DNA from: Oscillospiraceae bacterium
GTDB taxonomy: Bacteria; Bacillota; Clostridia; Oscillospirales; Ruminococcaceae
Direction: 5' to 3'
Assembly (NCBI GenBank): GCA_018110825.1
Contig: JAGBCL010000105.1
Coordinates: 62,001 to 126,000, forward strand
DNA length: 64,000 nucleotides
The notes beneath the pieces were generated by a model. It saw nothing but the letters and a program-made list of their open reading frames with translations, did not search any database and was not told where the DNA came from. A program made the translations under genes and the position numbers. Shown piece after piece: positions 26,494 to 33,832 of this stretch. Within the stretch, counting starts at the first letter, position 1, and every line of letters begins with the position of its first letter.

Positions 26494-26901
26494 CTAAATG
26501 TATAATTTGTGATAATTATTCTGTAAGTAAAATATTTTATCTGGTCTTTCAGCGGCAGACTGCTCCTTTACGGGAATGAACAGCTCGCTGTAAAGCTGTT
26601 CGTCACGCCGCACTTCTATTGAACGGTCGTACTGTTTTTTACGGAACTCGTCAAGCTTTCTTTCGGCAAGTTCACGGCGGCGGATGCTTATCCACACCGA
26701 GATACTGCCGTACACCGAATAAACGCCGATGTTAGCAAGGATTACGAACAGACCGCTGTTCTTGTCCCATGCCGAAAAAGCAAGAGTAATAGCCTGAATT
26801 ATCAGCACGACAACGCTTTTCTGTGTCAGAAACTCGAATATGCGGTTGATATACAAATCAATCATATTCCACGTTTCGTCATTATAACATTCGTAAAGCA
26901 T
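26494..26901 (-). CDS. Small membrane protein of unknown function
   Basis: A 135-residue protein with two hydrophobic helices (about 29-45 and 51-70) and a charged, probably cytoplasmic C-terminal half (RRRELAERKLDEFRKKQYDR). A GGAGA site precedes the ATG. It lies between fabH and fabG with short gaps (9 and 26 bases), so it is co-transcribed with fatty-acid genes, but I do not recognise the family. It could anchor or modulate the FAS enzymes; this is speculation from position. Confidence 0.65.
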   Translation of the reverse strand: MLYECYNDETWNMIDLYINRIFEFLTQKSVVVLIIQAITLAFSAWDKNSGLFVILANIGVYSVYGSISVWISIRRRELAERKLDEFRKKQYDRSIEVRRDEQLYSELFIPVKEQSAAERPDKIFYLQNNYHKLYI

Positions 26902-26910
26902 TGATTCTCC

Positions 26911-27903
26911 TTAATAATCCATAATAATTGCACCGAGAGTAAGACCTGCACCGAAGCCGACAAGACAAATTCTGTCGCCCTTCTTGATTTTACCGCTTTC
27001 GATTGCCTCGGTAAGTGCAAGAGGAATGGAAACGCTTGAAGTGTTGCCGTGGTTAGCGATATTTACGATGAACTTATCCATTGAAACGCCGAGATTTTTT
27101 GCGGCCGTTTCAATAATTCTTACGTTTGCCTGATGAGGCACGAACCAGTCGATTGAATTTATATCCACTTTTTCCTTTTCAGCAGCCTTTGTTGCCGCAA
27201 GAGGAAGTGCCTTTGTAGCAAACTTATAAACCTCCTTGCCGTCCTGAACAAGGAATTCGTGGTTACTGCCGAATTCACCCTCTGTCATTTCGCTTTCCTT
27301 TGTTCTGAAAGGGTGCTTCACGTCGGGGTGCTTTGCAAAAAGGAAGTGTGCTCCTGTTCCGTCAGCGCCCATATGGCTTGTGTAAAGCTTGTCGGATTTT
27401 CCGATTACAGCAGCTGCTGCACCGTCACCGAAAAGAATACAGCTTGAACGGTCGGAGTAATCGAGGATTTTTGAAAGACTTTCGTTTGCAACAACGAGAA
27501 CGTATTTCAGATTTTCGTCGGTCTGCAAGAAACGCTTTGCAACATCAACGCTGTAAACAAAGCCTGAGCAAGCAGCATTAAGGTCGAAAGCTGCCGCATT
27601 TACGGCACCGATTTCACGCTGGATAACGCAGGCAACGGAAGGGGTCTTGAAATCGTTCGTGATTGTAGCGTCAATGATAAGACCAATTTCTTCTGGAGCA
27701 ACGCCTGCCTTTTCGATTGCTTTCTTTGCGGCCTCGGAACCCATTTTCCAAGTCGGTTCGCCGTTGGAAAGGTTACGGGAGCTGATACCTGTTCTTGTGG
27801 TAATCCACTCGTCATTTGTCTCTACAATCTTCGCCATATCGTTGTTAGTTATGCAAAGGGAAGGGGTGTATGAACCCATACCCAGAATTTCAATTCCGAA
27901 CAA
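26911..27903 (-). CDS. fabH: 3-oxoacyl-ACP synthase III
   Basis: A 330-residue initiating ketosynthase that condenses acetyl-CoA with malonyl-ACP. The nucleophile Cys112 lies in NAACSGFVYS; the catalytic His is in VPHQANVRI and Asn in NHGNTSSVS. TTG at 27903 is the likely start: GGAGGT lies 7 bases upstream and the family N-terminus begins at FGIEILGMGSYTP; an upstream in-frame ATG would add 14 unrelated residues. First gene of the operon, after the promoter at 28031-28059. Confidence 0.94.
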   Translation of the reverse strand: MFGIEILGMGSYTPSLCITNNDMAKIVETNDEWITTRTGISSRNLSNGEPTWKMGSEAAKKAIEKAGVAPEEIGLIIDATITNDFKTPSVACVIQREIGAVNAAAFDLNAACSGFVYSVDVAKRFLQTDENLKYVLVVANESLSKILDYSDRSSCILFGDGAAAAVIGKSDKLYTSHMGADGTGAHFLFAKHPDVKHPFRTKESEMTEGEFGSNHEFLVQDGKEVYKFATKALPLAATKAAEKEKVDINSIDWFVPHQANVRIIETAAKNLGVSMDKFIVNIANHGNTSSVSIPLALTEAIESGKIKKGDRICLVGFGAGLTLGAIIMDY

Positions 27904-28010
27904 TTCGTTTACCTCCGTATCATGATTGCGCAAAAAATTCGCCACAATCTCTTGTAATTTTCCAATATATATGGTATATTAGTAATGACGACCTTTTATC
28001 CAGCCGATAC

Positions 28011-28041
28011 AAAGTTACACATATACTATTATTGTAACTTT
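28011..28041. promoter_or_regulatory. Operator-like inverted repeat overlapping the fabH promoter
   Basis: Perfect 9-bp arms AAAGTTACA / TGTAACTTT separated by 13 bases. It covers the -10 box of the fabH promoter and the predicted transcription start, the typical position of a repressor site. It does not match the FapR consensus I know (TTAGTACC type), FabT, or the arm order of BirA sites. Confidence 0.6.
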
Positions 28042-28059
28042 TTTCACGTCTGTTGTCAA
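28031..28059 (-). promoter_or_regulatory. Promoter of the fabH-acpP operon
   Basis: On the minus strand TTGACA, 17-bp spacer, TACAAT; about 120 bases upstream of the fabH start. It is the only strong promoter seen before the 9-kb operon. Confidence 0.8.
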
Positions 28060-28180
28060 CAGCTTTCGTGGAATAAACTGTTTCAAGGGTCAAAAAATTT
28101 TCCGTATTATCCGACTGATTTCTGCATAATATGATGAATTCCGGCAAAAATGCGGGGAATTATTGAAAGGAATTTGTATA

Positions 28181-29107
28181 ATGGCAAAAACTGTATTTCT
28201 CTTTTCGGGACAGGGCTCCCAGTATGTAGGTATGGGCAAGGAGCTTTGCGAAGCGTACCCTGATATCGACGTGTACGCAAGAGCAAGTGAAATCCTCGGC
28301 TTTGACCTTGCTGAAAAAATCAACAACTCCACAGAGGAGGAGCTTGCGCAGACTGTTATTTCCCAGCCTGCTATCATGGCAACCTCCCTTGTGGCTTTTG
28401 AGATAATGAAGAAAAACGGCATTGAATTTTCCGCAGTTGCAGGTCACTCTCTCGGTGAGTATGCAGCTATGGTTGCAAGCGGCGTGCTTTCTTTTGAGGA
28501 CGGCTTCAAGGTAATCAAGGCAAGAGCATCTGCAATGCAGAAAGCAGCTGAAAACAGTGACGGTGCAATGTATGCCGTACTCGGCAAGACCGCTGAGGAA
28601 ATTGAGGAAGTATGTGCTTCTATCGACGGCTACGTTGTACCTGTAAACTACAACTCCGCCGCACAGACAGTTATCGCAGGCGAAACAAAGGCCGCGGAAG
28701 CTGCTGCTGCAAAGTTTGCAGAAATGGGTGCAAAGGCAATAAAGCTGGGCGTTTCCTCCGCTTTTCACTCAAAGCTTATGCAGCCTGCTGCTGAGGAATT
28801 TGAAGCGGCTCTCAAGGAAATGAACATCACATTCAACAAGCCTTCCGTTGCTTTCTATTCCAACCTGCTCGGCGCAGAAATGACCGAATTTGACGGTATG
28901 CCCGAAAAGCTTGCTAAGCACATTGTTTCCCCTGTAAAGTTCACTTCCGAGCTTGCGGCACTTCAGGCTGAGGGATACGAAAACTTTGTTGAACTTGGTC
29001 CTAACAAGGTGCTGACAGGACTTGTAAAGAAAACTCTCAAGGGCGTAAACGCTGTAAATGTTGAAAATGAAAAGACTCTGGGCAAGGCTCTTGAATTGTT
29101 CAAATAA
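28181..29107 (+). CDS. fabD: Malonyl-CoA:ACP transacylase
   Basis: A 308-residue transacylase that loads malonyl onto ACP. FSGQGSQYVGMG at the N-terminus and nucleophile Ser90 in GHSLGEYAAM are clear. ATG 28181 (site AAAGGA) matches the family start; the earlier in-frame codon at 28163 is too close to the site. It is transcribed divergently from the fabH operon and thus shares the 277-base regulatory region with it. Confidence 0.95.
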   Translation: MAKTVFLFSGQGSQYVGMGKELCEAYPDIDVYARASEILGFDLAEKINNSTEEELAQTVISQPAIMATSLVAFEIMKKNGIEFSAVAGHSLGEYAAMVASGVLSFEDGFKVIKARASAMQKAAENSDGAMYAVLGKTAEEIEEVCASIDGYVVPVNYNSAAQTVIAGETKAAEAAAAKFAEMGAKAIKLGVSSAFHSKLMQPAAEEFEAALKEMNITFNKPSVAFYSNLLGAEMTEFDGMPEKLAKHIVSPVKFTSELAALQAEGYENFVELGPNKVLTGLVKKTLKGVNAVNVENEKTLGKALELFK

Positions 29108-29139
29108 GATTAGAAAATAGAATTTGGAGAAGATTGAAA

Positions 29140-29523
29140 ATGACTTACGAAGAAATTTTTACACAGGCTAAGGAAGCCTTCACATCAGGCGATATCACAG
29201 GCTACAATGGCGATTTCGCTATTCAGGTAAATATCACAGGCGAGGGCGAGGGTGCTTTCTACATTGCTTTCAAGGACAACGCTCTTGACGTTGCTCCATA
29301 CGAATATTATGACCGTGATGCAATCCTTATCGCTTCTGCTGAGGACTTCATCAAGATTGCTGACGGCTCACTCAACGCAGTTGCCGCTTTCACAACAGGC
29401 AGACTCAAGGTTGAGGGCAGCATTGACAAGGCACTCGAACTTCAGAAGATGATTGAGGTTATGAGCAAGAACGGCAAGAAGGCAGACAAGGCTGCTAAGA
29501 AGGCTGTAAAGAAGGTTAAGTAA
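29140..29523 (+). CDS. SCP2 sterol-carrier-domain-like protein
   Basis: About 127 residues resembling a free SCP2 domain: NITGEGEGAFYIAFKDNALDVAPYEYYDRDAILIA, then the ADGSLNAVAAFTTGRLKVEGS segment (typical of SCP2: amplitude 'G.l.v.Gd'), and a lysine/alanine-rich tail. SCP2 domains bind lipids or acyl-CoA in a hydrophobic tunnel. Its place directly after fabD suggests handling of acyl chains; experimental role unknown. ATG 29140 fits the GGAGA site. Confidence 0.75.
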   Translation: MTYEEIFTQAKEAFTSGDITGYNGDFAIQVNITGEGEGAFYIAFKDNALDVAPYEYYDRDAILIASAEDFIKIADGSLNAVAAFTTGRLKVEGSIDKALELQKMIEVMSKNGKKADKAAKKAVKKVK

Positions 29524-29524
29524 T

Positions 29525-30355
29525 ATGGCTAAATACGGTTTATTGGGTTACCCTCTGGGGCACACGATGTCCCCTCCGATACATAAAAGATTGTTCGAGT
29601 TTGACGGCAAGGCTGACGCTGAATATGAGGTGTGTGAGTTTGCTCCAGAAATCCTTGCGGACAAGATTGAATACCTCAACAGCCTTGGCGGATACAACAT
29701 CACTATCCCATACAAGGTTGAGATTATCAAGCATATTGACGGTCTTGACGAGTCCGCAAAGCGCTACAATTCCGTAAACTGTGTTGCTGTAAAGGACGGC
29801 AAGCGTATCGGTTACAACACTGACTGCTACGGTTTTCTCCGTTCCCTTGAAGCAGGCGGCGCAAAGCTTGACGGAAAGGTTCTGCAAATCGGCTGCGGCG
29901 GCGTGGGAAGAATGATGGCGATTGAAGCGGCACTTCACGGTGCTGACCTGACAATTGTTTCCCTGCCTGAGTTTATTGCAGGTGCAGAGGCAGCTGCTGA
30001 CGAGGCACGTGCGCTTAACCCTGACGCTAAAATCAAGGTTATCACTCACGCTGAAATCGAGGGTGAATTCGACTTGCTTATGAACGCAAGCCCTGTGGGA
30101 ATGTTCCCTAAGGTGGACGATTGCCCCGTAAGCGAGGAAGTAATAAAGAACTGCAAATTCGTGTTCGATGTTATCTACAACCCGAACGTCACTAAGCTTA
30201 TGCAGATTGCTCAGGATAACGGTATTAAGGCAATCGGCGGTATGGCTATGCTTGTATGGCAGGCTGTTGTTGCACACGAAATATGGGACGGTGCAAAATA
30301 CAATGACGAGGACATTAACGCTCTTATTGAGGAAATGAGAGCAAAGTTAGCTTGA
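29525..30355 (+). CDS. aroE: Shikimate dehydrogenase family protein
   Basis: A 276-residue NAD(P)-dependent enzyme. YPLGHTMSPPIHKRLF (substrate site), NITIPYKVEI (catalytic Lys), NTDCYGF (Asp) and GCGGVGRMM (nucleotide loop) match AroE, which reduces 3-dehydroshikimate. The start is one base after the SCP2-like gene stop. Other aro genes are not present here, so a specialised paralogue (for example a quinate/shikimate type) cannot be excluded. Confidence 0.85.
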   Translation: MAKYGLLGYPLGHTMSPPIHKRLFEFDGKADAEYEVCEFAPEILADKIEYLNSLGGYNITIPYKVEIIKHIDGLDESAKRYNSVNCVAVKDGKRIGYNTDCYGFLRSLEAGGAKLDGKVLQIGCGGVGRMMAIEAALHGADLTIVSLPEFIAGAEAAADEARALNPDAKIKVITHAEIEGEFDLLMNASPVGMFPKVDDCPVSEEVIKNCKFVFDVIYNPNVTKLMQIAQDNGIKAIGGMAMLVWQAVVAHEIWDGAKYNDEDINALIEEMRAKLA

Positions 30356-30396
30356 GAATATAAACATAAAACTTGTACAGAAAAGGAGGAAGGGCA

Positions 30397-31272
30397 ATGA
30401 AGCTTAATCGTAAGCTGCTGGTAATTGCAAAGGGCATAAGTGTCTGGTGGGGAATTTATCTCATTCTGGGCTGCTGTGCAGGGTTTGCGGTAAGAATGAT
30501 TCAGACCCTTTTCCTGACTGTCAAACCAATGGAAATCATTATGTATGCGCCGTATATGTGTGCATGTGCACTGCTTCTTGCGGTTGCTACATATTTCATA
30601 GGAGAGACAGCAAAAAAAGCTCCCCGAAGGAAGCTTCGCAAACAGTTGTTTGAAATCCTCAGCAATGAGGGATTTTCCTCGAATTACACAAACAAACTGT
30701 TTGAAAATGCAAAGGACGATATAAAAAACGTCCTGTATATAGAAGCTGCTTGTGTTTACTGTATGAGAGGCGAGTATGATTTTGCGGAAAAAACTCTTGA
30801 TGCAGTGGATATGGTCAGCGTGTATGACATTGCCCATTCAACAGGCGATTACCGCACGATTGCGTATTACTACTGCGTGAAGATTGCGCTGAGAGTTATC
30901 TGCAACGATAAAGATGGCGCAACAAGAGCTTATGATGACGGAATATATTATCTTGATGCTTTTTCGGGTAATGATATTGTCATGGCGGTAATGGCGCTGT
31001 ATCAGACGGAGGCGGGCCTGTACAACTCGGCAATCGACACCGTTGACAAAATAAAGTGGAAATCGCTTCCTAAGAAAATGAGGAAGAGTTACGGCAAGGC
31101 TTTTGTAAATCATGTAAAGGCCTGCAATCTGCTTAATATGGGCAAGTATGATGATGCGGTTATTTACGCACGAATGTCGCTTGAAGCACCCTGTACAGAG
31201 TATATTGCTTCCGAAGCAGAGGAAATTATAAGACGTGCAAAGAGTGCAAAGCTTGCTGCACAACAGCAATAA
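30397..31272 (+). CDS. Membrane protein with TPR-like C-terminal domain
   Basis: A 291-residue protein: two transmembrane helices (about 12-40 and 50-68), then a helical TPR-like domain with paired helices (AACVYCMRGEYDFAEKTLD, YQTEAGLYNSAIDTVDK, VKACNLLNMGKYDDAVIYAR). ATG 30397 has a perfect AAGGAGG site. It is last in the fabD operon and followed by a bidirectional terminator. Probably a membrane-anchored scaffold; partner unknown. Confidence 0.7.
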   Translation: MKLNRKLLVIAKGISVWWGIYLILGCCAGFAVRMIQTLFLTVKPMEIIMYAPYMCACALLLAVATYFIGETAKKAPRRKLRKQLFEILSNEGFSSNYTNKLFENAKDDIKNVLYIEAACVYCMRGEYDFAEKTLDAVDMVSVYDIAHSTGDYRTIAYYYCVKIALRVICNDKDGATRAYDDGIYYLDAFSGNDIVMAVMALYQTEAGLYNSAIDTVDKIKWKSLPKKMRKSYGKAFVNHVKACNLLNMGKYDDAVIYARMSLEAPCTEYIASEAEEIIRRAKSAKLAAQQQ

Positions 31273-31279
31273 TAAAAAA

Positions 31280-31307
31280 GCCGAAGGAAATTCCTTCGGC
31301 TTTTTTT
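31280..31307. terminator. Bidirectional terminator between TPR and Nudix genes
   Basis: Stem GCCGAAGG / CCTTCGGC with loop AAATT, flanked by A-run and T-run. It lies between convergent genes. Confidence 0.9.
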
Positions 31308-31713
31308 AATCCCTGATAGCTTTTTTGGCTTTGTTGACAATGGACTTGTCATTCTCGTAGGTAAGCACAGTAGTAGCGTGCCCGATGTCAACCCACTTGA
31401 TTTCAGCAATTTCCTCTTCCTGAGGAACAAAATCATAGTTTTTAGCCTTTGCAATAAAATAGACAACAACCTTCTGTGTGTCTTTTCTTGGGAAATACTG
31501 AACAGTTTCTCTGAAAGTAGGGTCAATGATAACATCGATGCCTGTTTCTTCCATAATCTCACGCTGAGCGGTTTCAACCTCAGTTTCGCCTTCCTCCACA
31601 TGTCCCTTGGGGAAAGACCAGTGACCGCTGTTGATATGCTTGATAAGCAGAATTTCAATATTTCCGTGATACCTGCGGTAAACAATAGCCCCGCAGGACT
31701 TCTCATGGGTCAT
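31306..31713 (-). CDS. Nudix hydrolase, Ap4A-hydrolase-like
   Basis: A 135-residue protein. The Nudix box spans residues 37-59 (GHVEEGE...REIMEETG) with all catalytic glutamates. The opening SCGAIVYRR and IKHINSGHWSFPKGH resemble diadenosine tetraphosphate hydrolases. ATG 31713 (site AAAGGA) is preferred to the in-frame start 27 bases earlier. A promoter lies at 31777-31805. Confidence 0.88.
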   Translation of the reverse strand: MTHEKSCGAIVYRRYHGNIEILLIKHINSGHWSFPKGHVEEGETEVETAQREIMEETGIDVIIDPTFRETVQYFPRKDTQKVVVYFIAKAKNYDFVPQEEEIAEIKWVDIGHATTVLTYENDKSIVNKAKKAIRD

Positions 31714-31776
31714 ATATGTACATCCTTTCCGAATCCGCAAATGACTTGCGGCTCTGTAATAGTATAGCTTGGTATA

Positions 31777-31805
31777 ATTATAACATAAAATAATTGTTTT
31801 GTCTT
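31777..31805 (-). promoter_or_regulatory. Possible promoter of the Nudix gene
   Basis: Minus strand AAGACA, 17-bp spacer, TATAAT. The -35 is weak, the -10 is perfect. Confidence 0.5.
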
Positions 31806-31876
31806 GCTTTTTTTGAAAAAAATTATAAATTTGAAAAAATTTTTTATGGCAAATCAGTATTACAAGGATTTACGGC

Positions 31877-31906
31877 AAAAAAATCACCCCGATTTTTTCG
31901 GGGTGA
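31877..31906 (-). terminator. Terminator of the 32-kb membrane protein gene
   Basis: Minus strand stem TCACCCCGA / TCGGGGTGA, then seven T. Confidence 0.88.
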
Positions 31907-31913
31907 AAAGTTT

Positions 31914-32834
31914 TTATCCGACTGCTGTTGTTAATTCGGTAACTTCTGTAGTTTCCGTTTCCTCGCTGCTGCCGAATTTATCTGTGATAACCTGCTTGAA
32001 ACGGTCGATGAGTTCGATAATCGGATATTCAAATTCGAAATAAGTGTGAGTCCATACGCCCTCGCTGAAATCGTAGGTCAATTCGCCGTCCTCGGTTTCA
32101 GTCAGGAAGTCCTTTTCGTCGAAATATTCCTCACCGTTAATCATCAGCAGGTCGCCTTCCCAGTGCACATCATAATGCAGCGCATCGTCCTTGTTTTCTT
32201 TGATAGCCTGCTTGATAAGGCGTTTGATTGTTGTTCTTAGCTCAATTACGCCTTTGATATCCTTGTCAAGCTGATTTGGTTCGATGTAAATTGCAACCTT
32301 ACCTGAAGATTTGTTCTGCACGTCAAGCACATAACAGCGGAAATGTCCCGACGGTGAAACGAGGCCTCCCTCAGGGGTAAGAAGAGTATCAACAGTTGTT
32401 ACTCTGAAAACATTCATAATAAGGAAAAATGCAATTCCGCCGAGGATATAGAGCAGCAGGAAAATCGTTCCGAACACGGTTTTGATTGTATCGTTCATTT
32501 TGCAGCAGAAGAAGCCGAAAACCGTGACTATTGCCGCAGGAATAAGCAGCGGCCAGTTGCCCCAGTCCATCAGCAGGGTAGGGAAAAGGACGACCATGTT
32601 CGCCATACCTATTATGCAGGTGATGAACGATTTGCGTGTGTAAAAGAAAAACAGTGCGGAAACCATTGAAAATGCTGCATAGGCGATAGCAAAGGTCATC
32701 TTGTCAAGGTAAGCGATTTCGTAGAAGAATACTGCATATGCAAAATATGCCAGCACTAGTGTGTATGCCGCACAAAGCACGCTTACCACAAGTATGAACC
32801 ATTTATTTGTAAGAACCTTTTTTACTTTTTCCAT
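31914..32834 (-). CDS. Membrane protein with extracytoplasmic or cytoplasmic C-terminal domain
   Basis: A 306-residue protein with about five hydrophobic helices in the first 150 residues, then a soluble domain of about 150 residues (TPEGGLVSPSGHFRCYVLDVQNK onward) ending in a threonine- and glutamate-rich tail. I do not recognise the family. It is a single gene with its own promoter (32872-32900) and terminator. Confidence 0.65.
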   Translation of the reverse strand: MEKVKKVLTNKWFILVVSVLCAAYTLVLAYFAYAVFFYEIAYLDKMTFAIAYAAFSMVSALFFFYTRKSFITCIIGMANMVVLFPTLLMDWGNWPLLIPAAIVTVFGFFCCKMNDTIKTVFGTIFLLLYILGGIAFFLIMNVFRVTTVDTLLTPEGGLVSPSGHFRCYVLDVQNKSSGKVAIYIEPNQLDKDIKGVIELRTTIKRLIKQAIKENKDDALHYDVHWEGDLLMINGEEYFDEKDFLTETEDGELTYDFSEGVWTHTYFEFEYPIIELIDRFKQVITDKFGSSEETETTEVTELTTAVG

Positions 32835-32871
32835 TTGAACACTCCTCAGAGCAATAGTATGTTACATATAT

Positions 32872-32900
32872 AATATACCAAGTAATTGAGATAAAATCAA
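32872..32900 (-). promoter_or_regulatory. Promoter of the 32-kb membrane protein gene
   Basis: Minus strand TTGATT, 17-bp spacer, TATATT. Confidence 0.65.
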
Positions 32901-32941
32901 GAACAATTTGATTTCACATCGGTTACAATTTGAATAATCAC

Positions 32942-32969
32942 AAAAATTCCCCCGAATATATCGGGGGAA
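32942..32969 (-). terminator. Terminator of the CBM-like surface protein gene
   Basis: Minus strand stem TTCCCCCGA / TCGGGGGAA followed by TTTTT. Confidence 0.88.
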
Positions 32970-32975
32970 CATTTT

Positions 32976-33716
32976 TTAAGAGAACTTTCTTAATGCCGAA
33001 GAAACGATAAGACCGATACCGCCTACGATTGCAAGGATAAGAACAACCAGAAGAATTGTCATGCCGATGTTCTTGCCTGTGGAAACAGTATCCTCGGCTA
33101 CCATCTTTTTAAGCTGATAGTCACCGATGTTTTCCATAATTGTGCCATCGGGTTTTGTAATAGTCAGGTCGTCAATGTAAACAATATTTCCTGTATATGT
33201 CTTGAATGTAGGAATTGTAAATCCGACAGTAGTGTTGTTTGCACCATCAGGTATTGTGATGGAAACTGTGGACCACTCTTCAGTACTGAGACCTGTTGCA
33301 GGCTGAGTGAGCCAGATTGTTCCGTCGCTGTAGAGAGAAAGGTTTTCGCAGAAAGCTTCAGCACCTTCACAGAGCTTTACGCTCATTTCGATTGTGCAGT
33401 TTTCGAAGCTTGTAAAATCTTCGGCTCCGAAACAAGATGCGTCGATGAAATATCCGCCGTACTGCTGCTGAATATCGCCGGAGCAGTCCTCGGAAACAAT
33501 TATACAGCCGTTTCCGTTCTTGGATTCAAAGGTTGTGTGAGTAAGCTTCATACCGGCCTGCTCAACGGAACCATAGGACTGGAATGTTTCAGACTTGATT
33601 TCTGTATCAAAGCAGAAAGTAGCTTCACCGTCCTCAACTGCGAATACATTTGCGGCACACATACCTGCAGCAACAACAGAAGCAAGCACTGCAGAAACAA
33701 TTTTTCTGAATTTCAT
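32976..33716 (-). CDS. Secreted, membrane-anchored beta-sandwich protein
   Basis: A 246-residue protein with a Sec signal peptide (KFRKIVSAVLASVVAAGMCA, cleavage near NVFAVED), a beta-rich domain resembling carbohydrate-binding or jelly-roll modules (KNGNGCIIVSEDCSG, TEEWSTVSITIPDG, GNIVYIDDLTI) and a C-terminal transmembrane helix with a short basic tail. ATG 33716 fits the AAAGGA site. The pattern IVYIDDLTI near the end of the domain is common in CBM-like modules. The ligand is unknown; a role in polysaccharide binding is inferred. Confidence 0.7.
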   Translation of the reverse strand: MKFRKIVSAVLASVVAAGMCAANVFAVEDGEATFCFDTEIKSETFQSYGSVEQAGMKLTHTTFESKNGNGCIIVSEDCSGDIQQQYGGYFIDASCFGAEDFTSFENCTIEMSVKLCEGAEAFCENLSLYSDGTIWLTQPATGLSTEEWSTVSITIPDGANNTTVGFTIPTFKTYTGNIVYIDDLTITKPDGTIMENIGDYQLKKMVAEDTVSTGKNIGMTILLVVLILAIVGGIGLIVSSALRKFS

Positions 33717-33764
33717 TATAATCAATCCTTTCGGAGAGTTGTCATTGTACAAATGCATGTAATA

Positions 33765-33793
33765 ATTGTACTATCAAACGAAAAATTTGTCAA
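33765..33793 (-). promoter_or_regulatory. Promoter of the CBM-like gene, -35 inside a terminator stem
   Basis: Minus strand TTGACA, 17-bp spacer, TACAAT. The -35 hexamer lies in the downstream arm of the terminator hairpin of the EF-G gene, so termination of one gene and initiation of the next overlap. Confidence 0.75.
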
Positions 33794-33825
33794 TATGTTT
33801 GCTGTGAAACATATTGACAAATTTT
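33782..33825. terminator. Long terminator hairpin of the EF-G paralogue
   Basis: Perfect stem of about 19 bp (core TTGTCAATATGTTT / AAACATATTGACAA) with a 6-base loop. U-run on the minus strand. Confidence 0.8.
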
Positions 33826-33832
33826 ATTGCAA

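Noticed and set aside
28011-28041. Palindrome as FapR or BirA site
   Set aside because: Arms do not match the FapR TTAGTACC type; for BirA the arms are in the wrong order (GTTACA...TGTAAC instead of TGTAAC...GTTACA).
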